DNA from: Marinitoga piezophila KA3
GTDB lineage: Bacteria; Thermotogota; Thermotogae; Petrotogales; Petrotogaceae
Assembly (NCBI RefSeq): GCF_000255135.1
Contig: NC_016751.1
Span: forward strand, 1,798,001 to 1,862,000
Reading direction: 5' to 3'
DNA: 64,000 nucleotides
Positions within the stretch are counted from its first letter, which is position 1; each line of letters begins with the position of its first letter. Of the stretch, positions 17,611 through 27,400 are shown in pieces. Below the pieces are notes generated by a model. The model was not told where the DNA came from and did no database searches. It was given only the letters and a program-made list of their open reading frames with translations. The position numbers and the translations under genes are program-made.

Positions 17611-20108
17611 TATGACACCTTCTGTTTTGGTTTAGAACTTCGTCCTTTTTTAAAGTGTATTTCGCCGTTTTTAGTATCTATTATTATTTTGTCTCCTTCT
17701 TTAAATCTTCCTCTTAATATTTCTTCTGAAAGCGGATCTTCAAGATATCTTTGAATGGCTCTTTTTAGAGGTCTTGCGCCAAAGATAGGATCGAATCCTT
17801 TTTCAATTAATAATTCTACAGCTGAATCTTTTATTTTAATGTGTAAGTCCTTTTCTTTAAGTCTTTTTTCAAGATCATTTAATTGAATTTTTATAATTTC
17901 TTTCATATGTTCTTTGGTTAATGGATGGAATACTACTGTTTCATCAAGTCTGTTTAAGAATTCAGGTTTAAAGGCTTTTCTAACTTCTTCCATTACAGAT
18001 AGTTTTATTTCTTTGTATTTTTTCTCTTCTGATTCTTCATCGACAAATCCCATTGAACGTTTTGATTTATTAATTGATTCACTTCCAAGATTACTTGTCA
18101 TGATAATTATAGAGTTTCTAAAGTCCACAATTCTTCCCTGTGAATCAGTTAATCTTCCATCATCCATTATCTGTAATAATAAGTTATATACATCAGGATG
18201 TGCCTTTTCTATTTCGTCAAGAAGTATTACAGAATATGGTCTTCTTCTTACAGCCTCTGTAAGCTGACCTCCTTCTTCATATCCAACATATCCTGGAGGT
18301 GCTCCAACAAGTCTTGAAACATTGAATTTTTCCATGTATTCAGACATATCAATTCTAACAAGTGCCTTTTCATCTCCGAAAAGATATTCAGCAATTGTTT
18401 TTGCCAATTCTGTTTTACCAACTCCTGTTGGTCCAAGGAATAAAAATACTCCTGTTGGTCTTTTTGGATCTTTGATTCCGCTTCTTGCTCTTCTAATTGC
18501 CTTGGAAACGGCTTTTATTGCATCATCCTGACCAATAACTCTTTCGTGTAATACAGCTTCAAGATTAAGCAATCTTTCCATTTCAGACATTTCAAGCTTT
18601 TTAAGTGGAACGCCAGTCCAATCAGAAACAACTTCAGATATATGTTCATCTGTGATTTCTATAATTTCCTTTTCGGCTTTTTCGCGCCATTCTTTATATT
18701 TCTTTTTGTATTTTGATTTTAATTTTACCAATTCTGTTTTTATTTCTTCTATTTTGTCATACTCATCATTTTGAGCGTAATAATCTTTTTTGTTTTCAAG
18801 CTCAGAAATTTTATTTAGCATCTTTTTAAGATTTGCTGGTAATGTTAAAGCATTTAATCTGGATCGTGCACCAGCTTCATCTATTAAATCAACAGCTTTA
18901 TCCGGTAAAAATCTATCTGTAATATACCTTAGTGAAAGATTTACAGCAGCTTCAATTGCTTCATTTGTATATTTTACCTTATGATGTTCTTCGTATTTTG
19001 ATTTTATTCCTTTTAAGATTTCAATTGCTTCTTCATATGTTGGTTCATTTACATATATTTTCTGGAATCTTCTTTCCAATGCAGGATCTTTTTCTATAAA
19101 TTTTCTATACTCTGAAGGTGTGGTTGCACCGATTATAGTTATATCTCCACTTGCTAAAGCTGGTTTTAAAACATTTGCAGCGTCCATTGAAGATCCTTCT
19201 GCAGCTCCAGCTTCAACTATCATATGCAATTCGTCTATAAATAAGATTATGTCTTTATTTTTTTCAAGAATTTGCATTAATTTTTTCATTCTTTTTTCAA
19301 ATTCTCCACGGTATTTTGTTCCAGCAACAAGTGAGGTTAAATCAAGCGAGAAAATACTTTTATTTTTTAATACTTCTGGAACATCCCCTTTTACAATCCT
19401 TTCGGCTAATCCTTCAACTATTGCACTTTTTCCCACACCAGCTTCACCAATTAAAACAGGGTTGTTCTTTTTTCTCCTTGCAAGAATTTCCATTACTCTT
19501 CTAATTTCAACTTCTCTTCCTATAATAGGATCGAGCAGATTTTTAGCAGCTTTTTCGGTGAGATCAGAACCATATCCTTCTAATTGTTTTATGGCATTTT
19601 GCTTTTGTCTTAATTTTTCTTCATTTTCTTCTTCAAACATAGTAATATCAGTTTCTTCGTTTTTTTCTTTATTCATCATTAAATCGGCAAGTTTTTTTCT
19701 CATTTCAACAAGATTTATGCCTATTCTTCTTAAAACATGTGCAGCAATACCTTCGCCTTCTCTACAAATGCCAAGTAATAGATGTTCAGCATCAATTTGC
19801 GTTGTTCCTAAGATTTCTGATTCATCGTATGCTAATTCAATAATTCTTTTTGCTCTTGGAGTTGGCTGTGGTGAAGCGCCAACAATATTATGAGTAGCAT
19901 TTACACCAACGATATTAGTTATTTCGGCTTTTATTTTTCCATATGTAAGATTGTAATATGAGAATATTTGAGAAAGATATTTTCCTCCAACTTTTAATAA
20001 GCCAAGTAATAAATGTTCAGTTCCAACATATGGATGGCCCATAAATCTTGCTTCATTTTGTGCTTCGATAAATACTTTTGCAGCTCTATCTGTAAAATTA
20101 TCAAACAT
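17610..20108 (-). CDS. clpC: ATP-dependent Clp protease ATPase subunit ClpC
   Basis: An 832-residue AAA+ unfoldase that feeds ClpP. Two N-terminal Clp repeats (residues 1-145), AAA1 with Walker A GEAGVGKSA (about 220), a coiled middle domain (about 410-480) and AAA2 with GPTGVGKTE (about 557). The ATG at 20108 follows GGAGGTGAT. First gene of a six-gene minus-strand operon. Unlike Firmicutes, ctsR and mcsB are not next to it; a candidate McsA-like protein lies at 52.0 kb. A weak promoter (TTCATA, 17 bp, TAGAAT) can be read 40-70 bp upstream; no CtsR-type box was recognised. Confidence 0.93.
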   Translation of the reverse strand: MFDNFTDRAAKVFIEAQNEARFMGHPYVGTEHLLLGLLKVGGKYLSQIFSYYNLTYGKIKAEITNIVGVNATHNIVGASPQPTPRAKRIIELAYDESEILGTTQIDAEHLLLGICREGEGIAAHVLRRIGINLVEMRKKLADLMMNKEKNEETDITMFEEENEEKLRQKQNAIKQLEGYGSDLTEKAAKNLLDPIIGREVEIRRVMEILARRKKNNPVLIGEAGVGKSAIVEGLAERIVKGDVPEVLKNKSIFSLDLTSLVAGTKYRGEFEKRMKKLMQILEKNKDIILFIDELHMIVEAGAAEGSSMDAANVLKPALASGDITIIGATTPSEYRKFIEKDPALERRFQKIYVNEPTYEEAIEILKGIKSKYEEHHKVKYTNEAIEAAVNLSLRYITDRFLPDKAVDLIDEAGARSRLNALTLPANLKKMLNKISELENKKDYYAQNDEYDKIEEIKTELVKLKSKYKKKYKEWREKAEKEIIEITDEHISEVVSDWTGVPLKKLEMSEMERLLNLEAVLHERVIGQDDAIKAVSKAIRRARSGIKDPKRPTGVFLFLGPTGVGKTELAKTIAEYLFGDEKALVRIDMSEYMEKFNVSRLVGAPPGYVGYEEGGQLTEAVRRRPYSVILLDEIEKAHPDVYNLLLQIMDDGRLTDSQGRIVDFRNSIIIMTSNLGSESINKSKRSMGFVDEESEEKKYKEIKLSVMEEVRKAFKPEFLNRLDETVVFHPLTKEHMKEIIKIQLNDLEKRLKEKDLHIKIKDSAVELLIEKGFDPIFGARPLKRAIQRYLEDPLSEEILRGRFKEGDKIIIDTKNGEIHFKKGRSSKPKQKVS

Positions 20109-20224
20109 ATTATCACCTCCGTTTTGCGAATCACTATTAATTCTAACACATTTTATGAAAATTATGAAGTTCTTTCAGTAAAATTTGTGTTTAACATACA
20201 AAAATATCAAAAAAAATAATATAT

Positions 20225-20242
20225 GATAAAATTTATCCAATT
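20225..20242. repeat. 18-bp element shared with the rubredoxin upstream region (copy 1)
   Basis: GATAAAATTTATCCAATT contains the inverted repeat GATAAA-A-TTTATC. The identical 18-mer is at 32536-32553. Here it lies in the divergent region between clpC and the transporter, about 100 bp before the transporter start. Possible operator (inference). Confidence 0.45.
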
Positions 20243-20342
20243 CTACTTATAAAAACGTTTTTAAACCTTAAAAAATATTTCAAGTATATTTTAAAATAAA
20301 GGAGTTTAATTACGATAGACTATTCTATCAATTGGAGGCGAT

Positions 20343-21617
20343 ATGATGTCAGAGCTCTTGGTCTTGGGAATCACTATTGTGGCGTATTATTTTATTATTT
20401 TTGCAAGAAATGTAAAAAAATCGATTATTACTTTTTTCTTTGGAACGTTATTATTTATATTAAAACCTGTTGAAGGACTTGAATTTGAAAATGTTGGTAA
20501 CATAGTTAGTTTTGAAACACTTGGTATTTTACTTGGTATGATGATTATTGTAGAAATTTTAAAAGAAAGTGGTTTTTTTACATTTGTTGCAATTAATGCC
20601 ATAAAAATGAGCAGGTATAAATTCTGGGTTGTTATTTTTCTTATTATGCTTGTTATAGCTTTATTTTCTGCTTTTCTTGATAATCTTATAACCATTATGC
20701 TTATGGCTCCAATTATCTTCTTGATTGCTGATACTTTAGAAGTTAACCCCATACCATTTTTAATGTTATCCATTTATATAGATAATATTGGCGGTATGAG
20801 CACATTGATAGGTAGTCCTTTAAATATTGTTCTTGGATCAATTGGTGAATTGGATTTCGCCACGTTTTTAGGTAAAATGCTTCCAATAACAGCTATTTCG
20901 TTCTTAAGTGTATTATTTATATTTAAGGTTACAAATAAAGTGGATTCAAAGGTGTATAATCAGAGATTAAAAGAAAAGCTTTCAACTATTGATCCTACAA
21001 AAGCAATTGAAAATAAATCATTAATGTATAAGGGGATTATTGTTTTTGCAATAGTTCTGGCAGGGTTTATGTTTCACTCAGCTATAAATATAGATCTTGC
21101 ATTAATTGCTGTTATTGGTGCATTGACATTGATGTTATTAACCCAAAAAGATTTTGAAAGTATGTCAAAAGATTTAGATTGGGACACAATGTTCTTTTAT
21201 GCAGGATTATTTACTATAGCTTATTCTCTTGAAGAGATTGGTGTTACTCAGGCAATTGCACATTTATTTGATCCGTTAATGGGAACACCAAAAGTATTAA
21301 TGATAGTTATAGCATGGATTTCAGCGTTTACTATTCCGTTTTTAAGTGCAGTTCCAGGGACATTAATTATGGCACCTGTTATAAAATTACTTGTAATGAA
21401 TGGAGCGCCATTTGATTTGTGGTATGCATATGCAATAGGGGCAAACCTTGGAACAAACCTAACACCGCTTGGAGCAGTACAAAATCTTGTAGGTGTTTCA
21501 TTATTAGAAAAAAACTACCAGAAAACCATAACCTTTGCCGAATATATGAAAATGTCTGTGCTTCCAGTTTTGATACCTTTAATCCTCGGAACAGCATATT
21601 TAATATTTTTCTTTTAA
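20343..21617 (+). CDS. ArsB/NhaD/citrate-type (IT superfamily) ion transporter
   Basis: A 424-residue protein with about eleven membrane segments in two homologous halves. Half-site motifs such as DNLITIMLMAPI (residues about 113-125) and the second-half counterpart GANLGTNLTPLGAVQN (about 365-381) are typical of ArsB/NhaD/SLC13-like carriers. Candidate substrates are arsenite, Na+/H+ or dicarboxylate; sequence alone does not decide. GGAGGCG precedes two adjacent ATGs (20343 and 20346). A hairpin GATAGA-CTAT-TCTATC at 20314-20329 lies just upstream of the ribosome binding site and could affect translation. Confidence 0.85.
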   Translation: MMSELLVLGITIVAYYFIIFARNVKKSIITFFFGTLLFILKPVEGLEFENVGNIVSFETLGILLGMMIIVEILKESGFFTFVAINAIKMSRYKFWVVIFLIMLVIALFSAFLDNLITIMLMAPIIFLIADTLEVNPIPFLMLSIYIDNIGGMSTLIGSPLNIVLGSIGELDFATFLGKMLPITAISFLSVLFIFKVTNKVDSKVYNQRLKEKLSTIDPTKAIENKSLMYKGIIVFAIVLAGFMFHSAINIDLALIAVIGALTLMLLTQKDFESMSKDLDWDTMFFYAGLFTIAYSLEEIGVTQAIAHLFDPLMGTPKVLMIVIAWISAFTIPFLSAVPGTLIMAPVIKLLVMNGAPFDLWYAYAIGANLGTNLTPLGAVQNLVGVSLLEKNYQKTITFAEYMKMSVLPVLIPLILGTAYLIFFF

Positions 21618-21693
21618 ATATTATAAAAATGAATTAGGTTGTCCAATAATTAAAAACACTCAAACCTTGATTGCTAATCTTCAAAAATTAATT

Positions 21694-21722
21694 AAAGTCA
21701 ACCTCAGGGTTGGCTTTTTTAT
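21694..21722 (+). terminator. intrinsic terminator after the ion transporter
   Basis: AAAGTCAACC (21694-21703) pairs with GGTTGGCTTT (21708-21717; one T-G wobble), 4-nt loop, then TTTTT. Confidence 0.8.
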
Positions 21723-21816
21723 TTAGTTCATTTTTCTATGATATAATATTTTAGTAAAATAACTTTTATTCTATATATGTATAATTAATATAACTCTTGT
21801 TATGGGAGTGATAAGT

Positions 21817-22362
21817 ATGAATAAAGTTATCTTTGAGAAAAAAATAAATAGTATTCAATTTCAGATTGTTGTTGGTGATTTAACAAAAGAAGATGTAGAT
21901 GCAATTGTTAATGCAGCTAATTCTTATCTTTCACATGGTGGCGGGGTTGCAGCAGCAATTGTGAGAGCAGGAGGATATATTATTCAAAAAGAAAGCGATG
22001 AATTGGTAAAAAAGAATGGTATAATTAAAACTGGAAATGTTGGAGTAACTTCAGGTGGTAATTTAAAGGCAAAATATGTAATTCATGCTGTTGGACCGGT
22101 ATGGCATGACGGCAATGAAAATGAAGAAGAATTATTATATAATGCAATATATAATTCGTTAAAAAAAGCCAATGAGTTAAATATAAAATCCATATCATTT
22201 CCTGCGATAAGTTCAGGTATTTTTGGATATCCTTTTGATAAAGCCTGCGATGTTTATAAAAAGGCTATTGAAGATTTTTCAAAGGAATTTAACCAACCAA
22301 ATTTAATCCGTTTTTGCTTTATAGATGCCACAAGGGCTCAACGATTTTCTAAAATATTTTAA
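21817..22362 (+). CDS. macro-domain protein, MacroD-type ADP-ribose/O-acetyl-ADP-ribose hydrolase
   Basis: A 181-residue single macro domain. Motifs: VVGDLTKEDVDAIVNAANS, the Gly-rich loop HGGGVAAAIVRAGG, and the second loop SGIFGYP. MacroD-type proteins bind ADP-ribose and remove it from proteins or hydrolyse O-acetyl-ADP-ribose. I choose the ATG at 21817 because GGGAGTGA lies directly upstream; the ATG at 21802 contains that site. The downstream gene (24 bp away) is an unknown membrane protein; no ADP-ribosyltransferase is visible nearby. Confidence 0.88.
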   Translation: MNKVIFEKKINSIQFQIVVGDLTKEDVDAIVNAANSYLSHGGGVAAAIVRAGGYIIQKESDELVKKNGIIKTGNVGVTSGGNLKAKYVIHAVGPVWHDGNENEEELLYNAIYNSLKKANELNIKSISFPAISSGIFGYPFDKACDVYKKAIEDFSKEFNQPNLIRFCFIDATRAQRFSKIF

Positions 22363-22386
22363 TATGTATAGTATCTGGAGGTTATA

Positions 22387-22983
22387 ATGGCAACTTTAAA
22401 AATTAGACCGGAAAAAAAACCCATAAAAAAGAAAAGAAATACTTTATCCGAACATTTAAAAACAATAAAAGCACAAAAAAGCGATGAAGAAAAAATTCAT
22501 AAGGAATTAAAAAAACTTTCGTTTTCCTCAAATGCTGGAGTTGGATGGTTGAAAATTGTATTTTCCAGCTTTAATTTTTTAATTTCGTTGTTTTTAATTT
22601 CAATAATTCTTTTTATAAATTTTGAAAAAGAATTACTTCAAAGTATGCTTGGAACGCATTTTTCTTTTGAAACAAAAGGGATAATGATTCTGGGTATATT
22701 GTTTTTATTATATAGTATAATTGAACAATTTAATGCTATTTATTATTTAAAAGAATCTTTAAAATGGTATAGAATAACCTGTATTTTAAAGTTTATAGTT
22801 TCGTTATTGATGATTTTTTCTATTGTTTATTTGATATCGAAAAGCGGAATTCAATGGTTTGGTATATCGTTATTTGGAAATACAACGCTTGGTAAAAATA
22901 AGTTATTTTATATTCCGAGTATTGTATATCTTACATATTCAATATATCTTTCTCTTTTATCGTATTATGATTTATTAAAGTAA
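22387..22983 (+). CDS. hypothetical four-helix membrane protein
   Basis: A 198-residue protein. The first 50 residues are very basic and hydrophilic (RPEKKPIKKKRN...), followed by four hydrophobic helices at about 60-80, 98-115, 130-152 and 175-195. I do not recognise a family. CTGGAGG precedes the ATG. It follows the macro-domain gene by 24 bp and precedes the flavoprotein gene by 41 bp, so it is probably in one transcript with them. Confidence 0.65.
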   Translation: MATLKIRPEKKPIKKKRNTLSEHLKTIKAQKSDEEKIHKELKKLSFSSNAGVGWLKIVFSSFNFLISLFLISIILFINFEKELLQSMLGTHFSFETKGIMILGILFLLYSIIEQFNAIYYLKESLKWYRITCILKFIVSLLMIFSIVYLISKSGIQWFGISLFGNTTLGKNKLFYIPSIVYLTYSIYLSLLSYYDLLK

Positions 22984-23024
22984 ATAAATAATTAAAAATA
23001 AAATGACTATAGGAGGTTGTTGCA

Positions 23025-24374
23025 ATGGTAAAACAGGAATATGATGTTGTAATTATTGGAGGAGTAGCAGCTGGAACAAGTGCCGCTGCAAGTGCAAAAA
23101 GAGGTAATAAAGACTTAAAAATTGCTATATTTCAAAAAGAACCATATATTTCATATGGTGGATGTGGATTGCCATATGTAATTAGTGGCGACGTAAAATC
23201 TCCAGAAGCAGTAATAGCTTTAACACCAGAAACATTTAAAGAAAAAAAAGGTGCAGATGTATTTGTAAATCATGAAGTATATGAAGTTGATTTTTCAAAT
23301 AAGATTTTATATGTAAAATCAGGTGATGAAGAAAAAGAGGTTTCATATAAAAAGCTGGTTATTTCAACAGGTGCTTCACCAATAATTCCTGATTTTAAAG
23401 CATGGGGAGAAGAAGGAATATTTAAATTAAGAAATCCTGATGATGCAGCTTCAATTTTAAAATTTATAAATGAAAAAAGTCCAGAAACGGCAATTGTTAT
23501 TGGTGGAGGATTTATAGGTGTTGAAACAGCAGAAGCTTTAAAATCACATGGTATAGAAATTACAATAATTGAAGGAATGGATCATTTATTGGGAAGTATT
23601 GAGCCAGAAATTCATGAAGAGTTTAAAACAGCAATTGAATCAAAAGGTGTAAAACTTGTATTTAATACCTTTGCAAAAGATATTATAAAAGAAAACGGTA
23701 AATTTAAAGTATTAACCGATGAAAATACATATGAAGCAGATATGGTAATTGTTTCAATTGGAGTTAGACCAAATACGGCATTTTTACAGGGTAAAGGATT
23801 GGAAATGGCTAAAAATGGTGCTATTATAGTTAATAACAAAATGGAAACCAATATAAAAGACGTATATAGCGCAGGAGATTGTGCAACTGTAAATCATTTT
23901 ATAACAAATGAAAATGTATATATTCCACTTGGAACAACAGCTAATAAACAGGGAAGAATTGCAGGTAAAAATATTTCAGGAGGCAATGACTCATTTATAG
24001 GTGTTGTTGGTTCATTAATTACTAAATTTGAAGATATTGAGTATGCAAAGACAGGTTTAACACTTAAAGAAGCGCTTGAAAAAGGATTTGATGCTGAAGC
24101 AGTTGTTATAAAATCAGGTAGTAAAGCACATTATTATAAAGGTTCAAAGAAAATATTAATGAAATTGGTTTTCGAAAAGAAAACAGGAAGGATTTTAGGC
24201 GCTCAATTTGTAGGTGGCGAAATTCATCCAAGATTAAATGCAATAACTTCATTAATATATAATAACGGTACAGTTGATATGTTAAGAAATATGGACTTAG
24301 CATATTCACCACCGTTCTCACCAGTTTGGGATATTGATTTAGTTGCAGCTACTCAGGCAATGAAAAAAATATAA
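23025..24374 (+). CDS. CoA-disulfide reductase / NAD(P)H oxidase family flavoprotein
   Basis: A 449-residue pyridine-nucleotide-disulfide oxidoreductase. The FAD loop IIGGVAAGTSAA is at about residues 10-21, the single redox cysteine is in SYGGCGLPY (about residue 47), the NAD(P)H loop GGGFIGVETAE at about 160, and the second FAD motif YSAGDCA at about 285. One Cys rather than a CxxxxC pair is the hallmark of CoA-disulfide reductases and water-forming NADH oxidases. A role in thiol redox or oxygen defence in an anaerobe is inferred. GGAGGTTG precedes the ATG. Confidence 0.88.
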   Translation: MVKQEYDVVIIGGVAAGTSAAASAKRGNKDLKIAIFQKEPYISYGGCGLPYVISGDVKSPEAVIALTPETFKEKKGADVFVNHEVYEVDFSNKILYVKSGDEEKEVSYKKLVISTGASPIIPDFKAWGEEGIFKLRNPDDAASILKFINEKSPETAIVIGGGFIGVETAEALKSHGIEITIIEGMDHLLGSIEPEIHEEFKTAIESKGVKLVFNTFAKDIIKENGKFKVLTDENTYEADMVIVSIGVRPNTAFLQGKGLEMAKNGAIIVNNKMETNIKDVYSAGDCATVNHFITNENVYIPLGTTANKQGRIAGKNISGGNDSFIGVVGSLITKFEDIEYAKTGLTLKEALEKGFDAEAVVIKSGSKAHYYKGSKKILMKLVFEKKTGRILGAQFVGGEIHPRLNAITSLIYNNGTVDMLRNMDLAYSPPFSPVWDIDLVAATQAMKKI

Positions 24375-24404
24375 AAAATAAAAAAATAATATGGAGGGTA
24401 CTCC

Positions 24405-27400
24405 GTGAAAATTTCTGAATATGTTATTTCTAAATTGGGATTTTATCCTTTTGATTTTGATGGTGAAATTGAAGAAGATTCATATTTAATTTTAAAGTTA
24501 TTTGATCCACTTAGCGAATCAGAAGAAAGATTATATAAGCGTTTCTTTTCAAGACTATCAAAGAAACCTGTTAAAATAAAACTTCTTAATAAGAAGGAAC
24601 CAGCGTATATATTAGAAAAATGGCTGGACCTAATTGCCGGTAATAGTGAAGAAAATTATTTAAGGTTTATAGTTCCAGATATAGAAAATAATTCCCTTGT
24701 ATTTAGAGTGGCTAATAAATTTGCATTTGATAGAGTTAGAAAATATAGAAAAAATGTAGAAAATATTGTTTCGAGGACATTGGGGTATTTACCAGAATAT
24801 GAGTTTATTTACGATGAATCCTTAAACATAGATTATAATGAATTATCTGACGAAAATGATTTTGATTATCACAATAATGAATATAATAATGAGCATATAC
24901 CTGTAAATACAGTGCCTCAGGCTGTAGTTAATAATGAATTTTCAGATAATATAAAAAATGAAGATAATGAAAAAGACAAAGTGATTATAGGTTCTTATTT
25001 TAAGAAGGTATCTGTGCCTATTGATAAATTAAATGAAGTAATGTATCATACATCTAATGTTGTAGTTGAAGGAAAGGTGTTTTTCAAAGAATTTAACGAC
25101 AGGGCAATTATTGTTACTTTATATATTACTGATAATAGGGATTCAATAACAATCAAATCGTTTAAAAATAATGCTGAAAAAGTAAATAATGAAATATCTG
25201 TAGGAGATAGCATAAAGGTTGAAGGTAAGATACAATATGATGAATTTCAGAAAGAATATGTAATAATACCTTTTAATATACTAAAAACAGAAACAAAAGA
25301 AAGAATAGATGATTGTGAAGAAAAAAGAGTGGAATTACATGCGCACTCTAAGTTTAGTGCTCTTGATTCGGTTCTTGATGTAGAAGAGTTAGTTTCAACA
25401 GCAGCTAAGTGGGGGCATAAAGCTGTTGCGATTACTGATCATGAAGTTGTTCAATCAATACCAACGTTTTATAGCATTGCTAAAAAGAAGGGTATAAAAC
25501 CAATTTTTGGTTGTGAAATTAATGTTGTAAATAACAAGGTTTCAATTGCATATAATTTAGATAAAGAATATGGATTTGATGCAGATTTTGTTGTATTTGA
25601 CTTTGAAACTACCGGTTTTGATCCAAATGCAGAAGAAATAATAGAAATTGGTGCTGTAAAGATTGAGAATGGACAAATTACAGATATTTTCCATAAACTT
25701 ATAAAACCATCAAAACCTGTTCCTTTGAAGATTCAACAAATAACAGGAATAACCAATGAAATGCTGGAAGACGCACCGGATATATCCGATGTTCTCCCAG
25801 AATTTATGGATTTTATAGGAGATAGCATTTTAGTTGCTCATAATGCCAATTTTGACTACAGGTTTTTAAGAAGATGGGTAAAAGAAATAATGGATATAGA
25901 TCTTGTAAAACCGTATATAGACACATTGGCTATGGCGAGAGCTTTGTTAAATCTTAAAGGTGGGCATTCACTTGATAAAGTGGTTAAGTCTTTGGGCCTG
26001 GAAAATTTTGAACATCATAGAGCTCATGAAGATGCTAAAATAACAGCCAAGGTATTTTTAAAACTCCTTGAAAAAGCCAGAGGAAGAGGAATAAAAGAAA
26101 TAAATTCCTTAATGAATCTTGAAAAAATGATTGATTTTAAAAAGTTAAGAAAGCATCATGCTACTGTGTTGGTAAAAAATAGAATAGGTTTGAAAAATTT
26201 ATATAAATTAGTTTCTAAAGCACATACAGAATATTTTTATAGGGATACCACAGTTTTATTAAGTGAGTTACTTGAAAATAGAGAAGGGCTTTTAATAGGT
26301 AGTGGCTGTACAAAAAACCTTATTTATGAAGAATATTCAAGAGGAGCTTCACAGGATGAAATAAATTCGTTGATTAGTATGTATGATTATATAGAAATAC
26401 AACCTCTTGACAGTATAGAACATAAAAATGTTGATAAAGAACAGATAAAGGAATTTTATAGGGTAATATATAATAGTGCGAAAGATTTTAATATACCTGT
26501 TGTTATGACATCTAATGCGCATTATCTAAATAAAGAGGATAAAAAAATAAGAGATGCGTTAATAATCGGCTCTGCCACTAAAGGACAGAAAAAGCATGTA
26601 TATAATTCCAATAAATACTTTAGAACAACAAAAGAAATGTTAGATGCAGCATACGAAATATTTGAAGATGAAAATATAGCAAAAGAAATTGTTATTGAAA
26701 ATACAAATAAAATTGCGGATTTAATAGAAGAAATACAGCCGCTTGAAGGAAAGCTGCATCCGCCAATTATTGAGGGTGCAGATGATACAGTAAGACAAAT
26801 GAGCTGGGAAAAAGCAAAGGAAATATACGGAGATCCTCTTCCGGAAATAGTAAAAGCGCGTATTGAAAGAGAATTAAATTCTATTATAAATCATGGTTAT
26901 GCAGTTTTATACTTAATGGCCCAGAAAATTGTAAAAAAATCCAATGATGATGGTTATCTTGTTGGGTCAAGGGGATCTGTAGGATCATCTCTTGTAGCAA
27001 CAATGATGGGGATTACAGAAGTTAATCCTTTGCCACCACATTATGTATGTCCTAAATGTAAATATAGCGAATTTATTACAGACGGTTCTTATGATTCGGG
27101 ATATGATTTGCCTGATAAAAAGTGTCCACATTGTGGAATTGAAATGAAGAAAAATGGTCAGGATATACCTTTTGAAACATTCATGGGATTTGAAGGTGAC
27201 AAAGTTCCTGATATTGATTTGAATTTTTCTGGCGAATATCAATCAAGAGCACATAAGTTTATTGAAGAGTTATTTGGTTCTGAACATGTATTTAGAGCTG
27301 GTACTATATCTACTGTTGCAGAAAAAACTGCATATGGATATGTAAAAAAATATGCTGAAGAATTTGCACCTGGAATGAGAAATTCAGAAATTTTAAGAAT

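Noticed and set aside
19120-19893. 257-codon plus-strand frame opposite clpC
   Set aside because: Antisense shadow of a highly conserved gene; Ser/Phe/Ile-rich composition typical of such shadows.
20251-20262. AAAAACGTTTTT palindrome upstream of the transporter as a terminator
   Set aside because: Stem is too weak (A/T with one CG step) and the context gives no clear T-run or gene end.
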